From Deltaproteobacteria bacterium (GTDB taxonomy: Bacteria > Desulfobacterota > Desulfuromonadia > Desulfuromonadales > Geopsychrobacteraceae): DNA of 12,893 nucleotides. How positions within the stretch are numbered: position 1 is the first letter of the stretch; each line of letters opens with the position of its first letter. The stretch is taken from contig JAACTI010000158.1 in the NCBI GenBank assembly GCA_009993495.1, forward strand, positions 1 to 12,893, read 5' to 3'. This document shows positions 12,748 through 12,893 of this stretch, piece after piece. The notes below the pieces were generated by a model. It was given only the letters and a program-made list of their open reading frames with translations. It was not told the origin of the DNA and searched no databases. The position numbers and the translations under genes were made by a program.

Positions 12748-12893
12748 ATGCACGGATTATTGCTGATCGACAAACCCCAGGGGATGTCTTCTTTTGATGT
12801 TGTGCGTCAGGTACGACGTATTTTTGGAACGCGCAAGGTCGGGCATGCGGGCACTCTTGATCCTTTGGCGACCGGTGTGCTGGCGCTGGCCCT
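12748..12893 (+). CDS. truB: tRNA pseudouridine-55 synthase TruB (5' part, cut by window end)
   Basis: TruB converts uridine 55 of the tRNA T-loop to pseudouridine. Only the first 48 codons lie in the window. They show the typical start MHGLLLIDKPQGMSSFDVV, then KVGHAGTLDPLATGVL, which holds the catalytic aspartate (Asp38). The ATG comes seven bases after the nrnA stop, and the ribosome binding site is weak, so translation is probably coupled; an in-frame TTG at 12742 is a less likely start. The downstream part is not visible. In related operons rpsO and pnp follow. Confidence 0.95.
   Translation, partial: MHGLLLIDKPQGMSSFDVVRQVRRIFGTRKVGHAGTLDPLATGVLALA

Noticed and set aside
1..12893. CRISPR arrays, tRNA or rRNA genes, prophage or defence island
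   Set aside because: No regularly spaced repeats, no cloverleaf or rRNA sequence, and no phage genes were seen. The toxin-antitoxin pair alone is not enough to call a defence island.

Overview
The window reads as a chromosomal segment of a Gram-negative bacterium of roughly balanced base composition. The NusA and IF2 types, the YlxR-L7Ae fusion, the RimP-to-TruB gene order and the zinc-ribbon protein next to an amino-acid transporter suggest the Desulfuromonadales (Geobacter/Desulfuromonas/Pelobacter group). That assignment is an inference from protein style and gene order, not a database result.

Layout. Positions 1-793 hold a decayed mobile element on the minus strand. Pieces of a zinc-ribbon protein, a DDE (rve-type) transposase and an ExeA/TniB-like AAA ATPase are run together by internal deletions, frameshifts and stop codons. 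Right against its end sits an intact AbrB-type antitoxin/PIN toxin pair (859-1490, plus strand). From 1563 to 4399 a minus-strand group encodes, in transcription order, a 51-residue zinc-ribbon protein, a periplasmic amino-acid-binding protein, a permease with an unusual periplasmic insert, and the ATPase of a polar amino-acid ABC importer. A 13-bp perfect hairpin separates the binding-protein gene from the permease gene. Divergent from this group are an EamA/DMT-family exporter (4553-5410) and an XRE-cupin regulator (5510-6100).

From 6267 to the right edge runs the conserved translation/transcription operon rimP - nusA - ylxR/L7Ae fusion - infB - rbfA - nrnA - truB (cut by the window end). 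Most genes overlap or nearly touch; the exceptions are an 82-bp gap before nusA and a 42-bp gap before rbfA. The genes serve 30S maturation (RimP, RbfA), transcription elongation, termination and antitermination (NusA), RNA binding (YlxR/L7Ae), initiation (IF2), nanoRNA turnover (NrnA) and tRNA pseudouridylation (TruB). A strong intrinsic terminator lies 18 bp upstream of rimP, downstream of a plausible promoter, and may be a leader attenuator.

I see no clearly new multi-gene system. The points that most deserve a second look are the deletion-fused three-gene transposon remnant and the toxin-antitoxin promoter that seems to use its end, the rimP leader terminator, the inserted domain in the amino-acid permease, the small zinc-ribbon gene heading the transporter operon, and the intercistronic hairpin. 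There are no tRNA, rRNA or CRISPR features. Apart from the remnant region there is no gene-free stretch above 300 bases.
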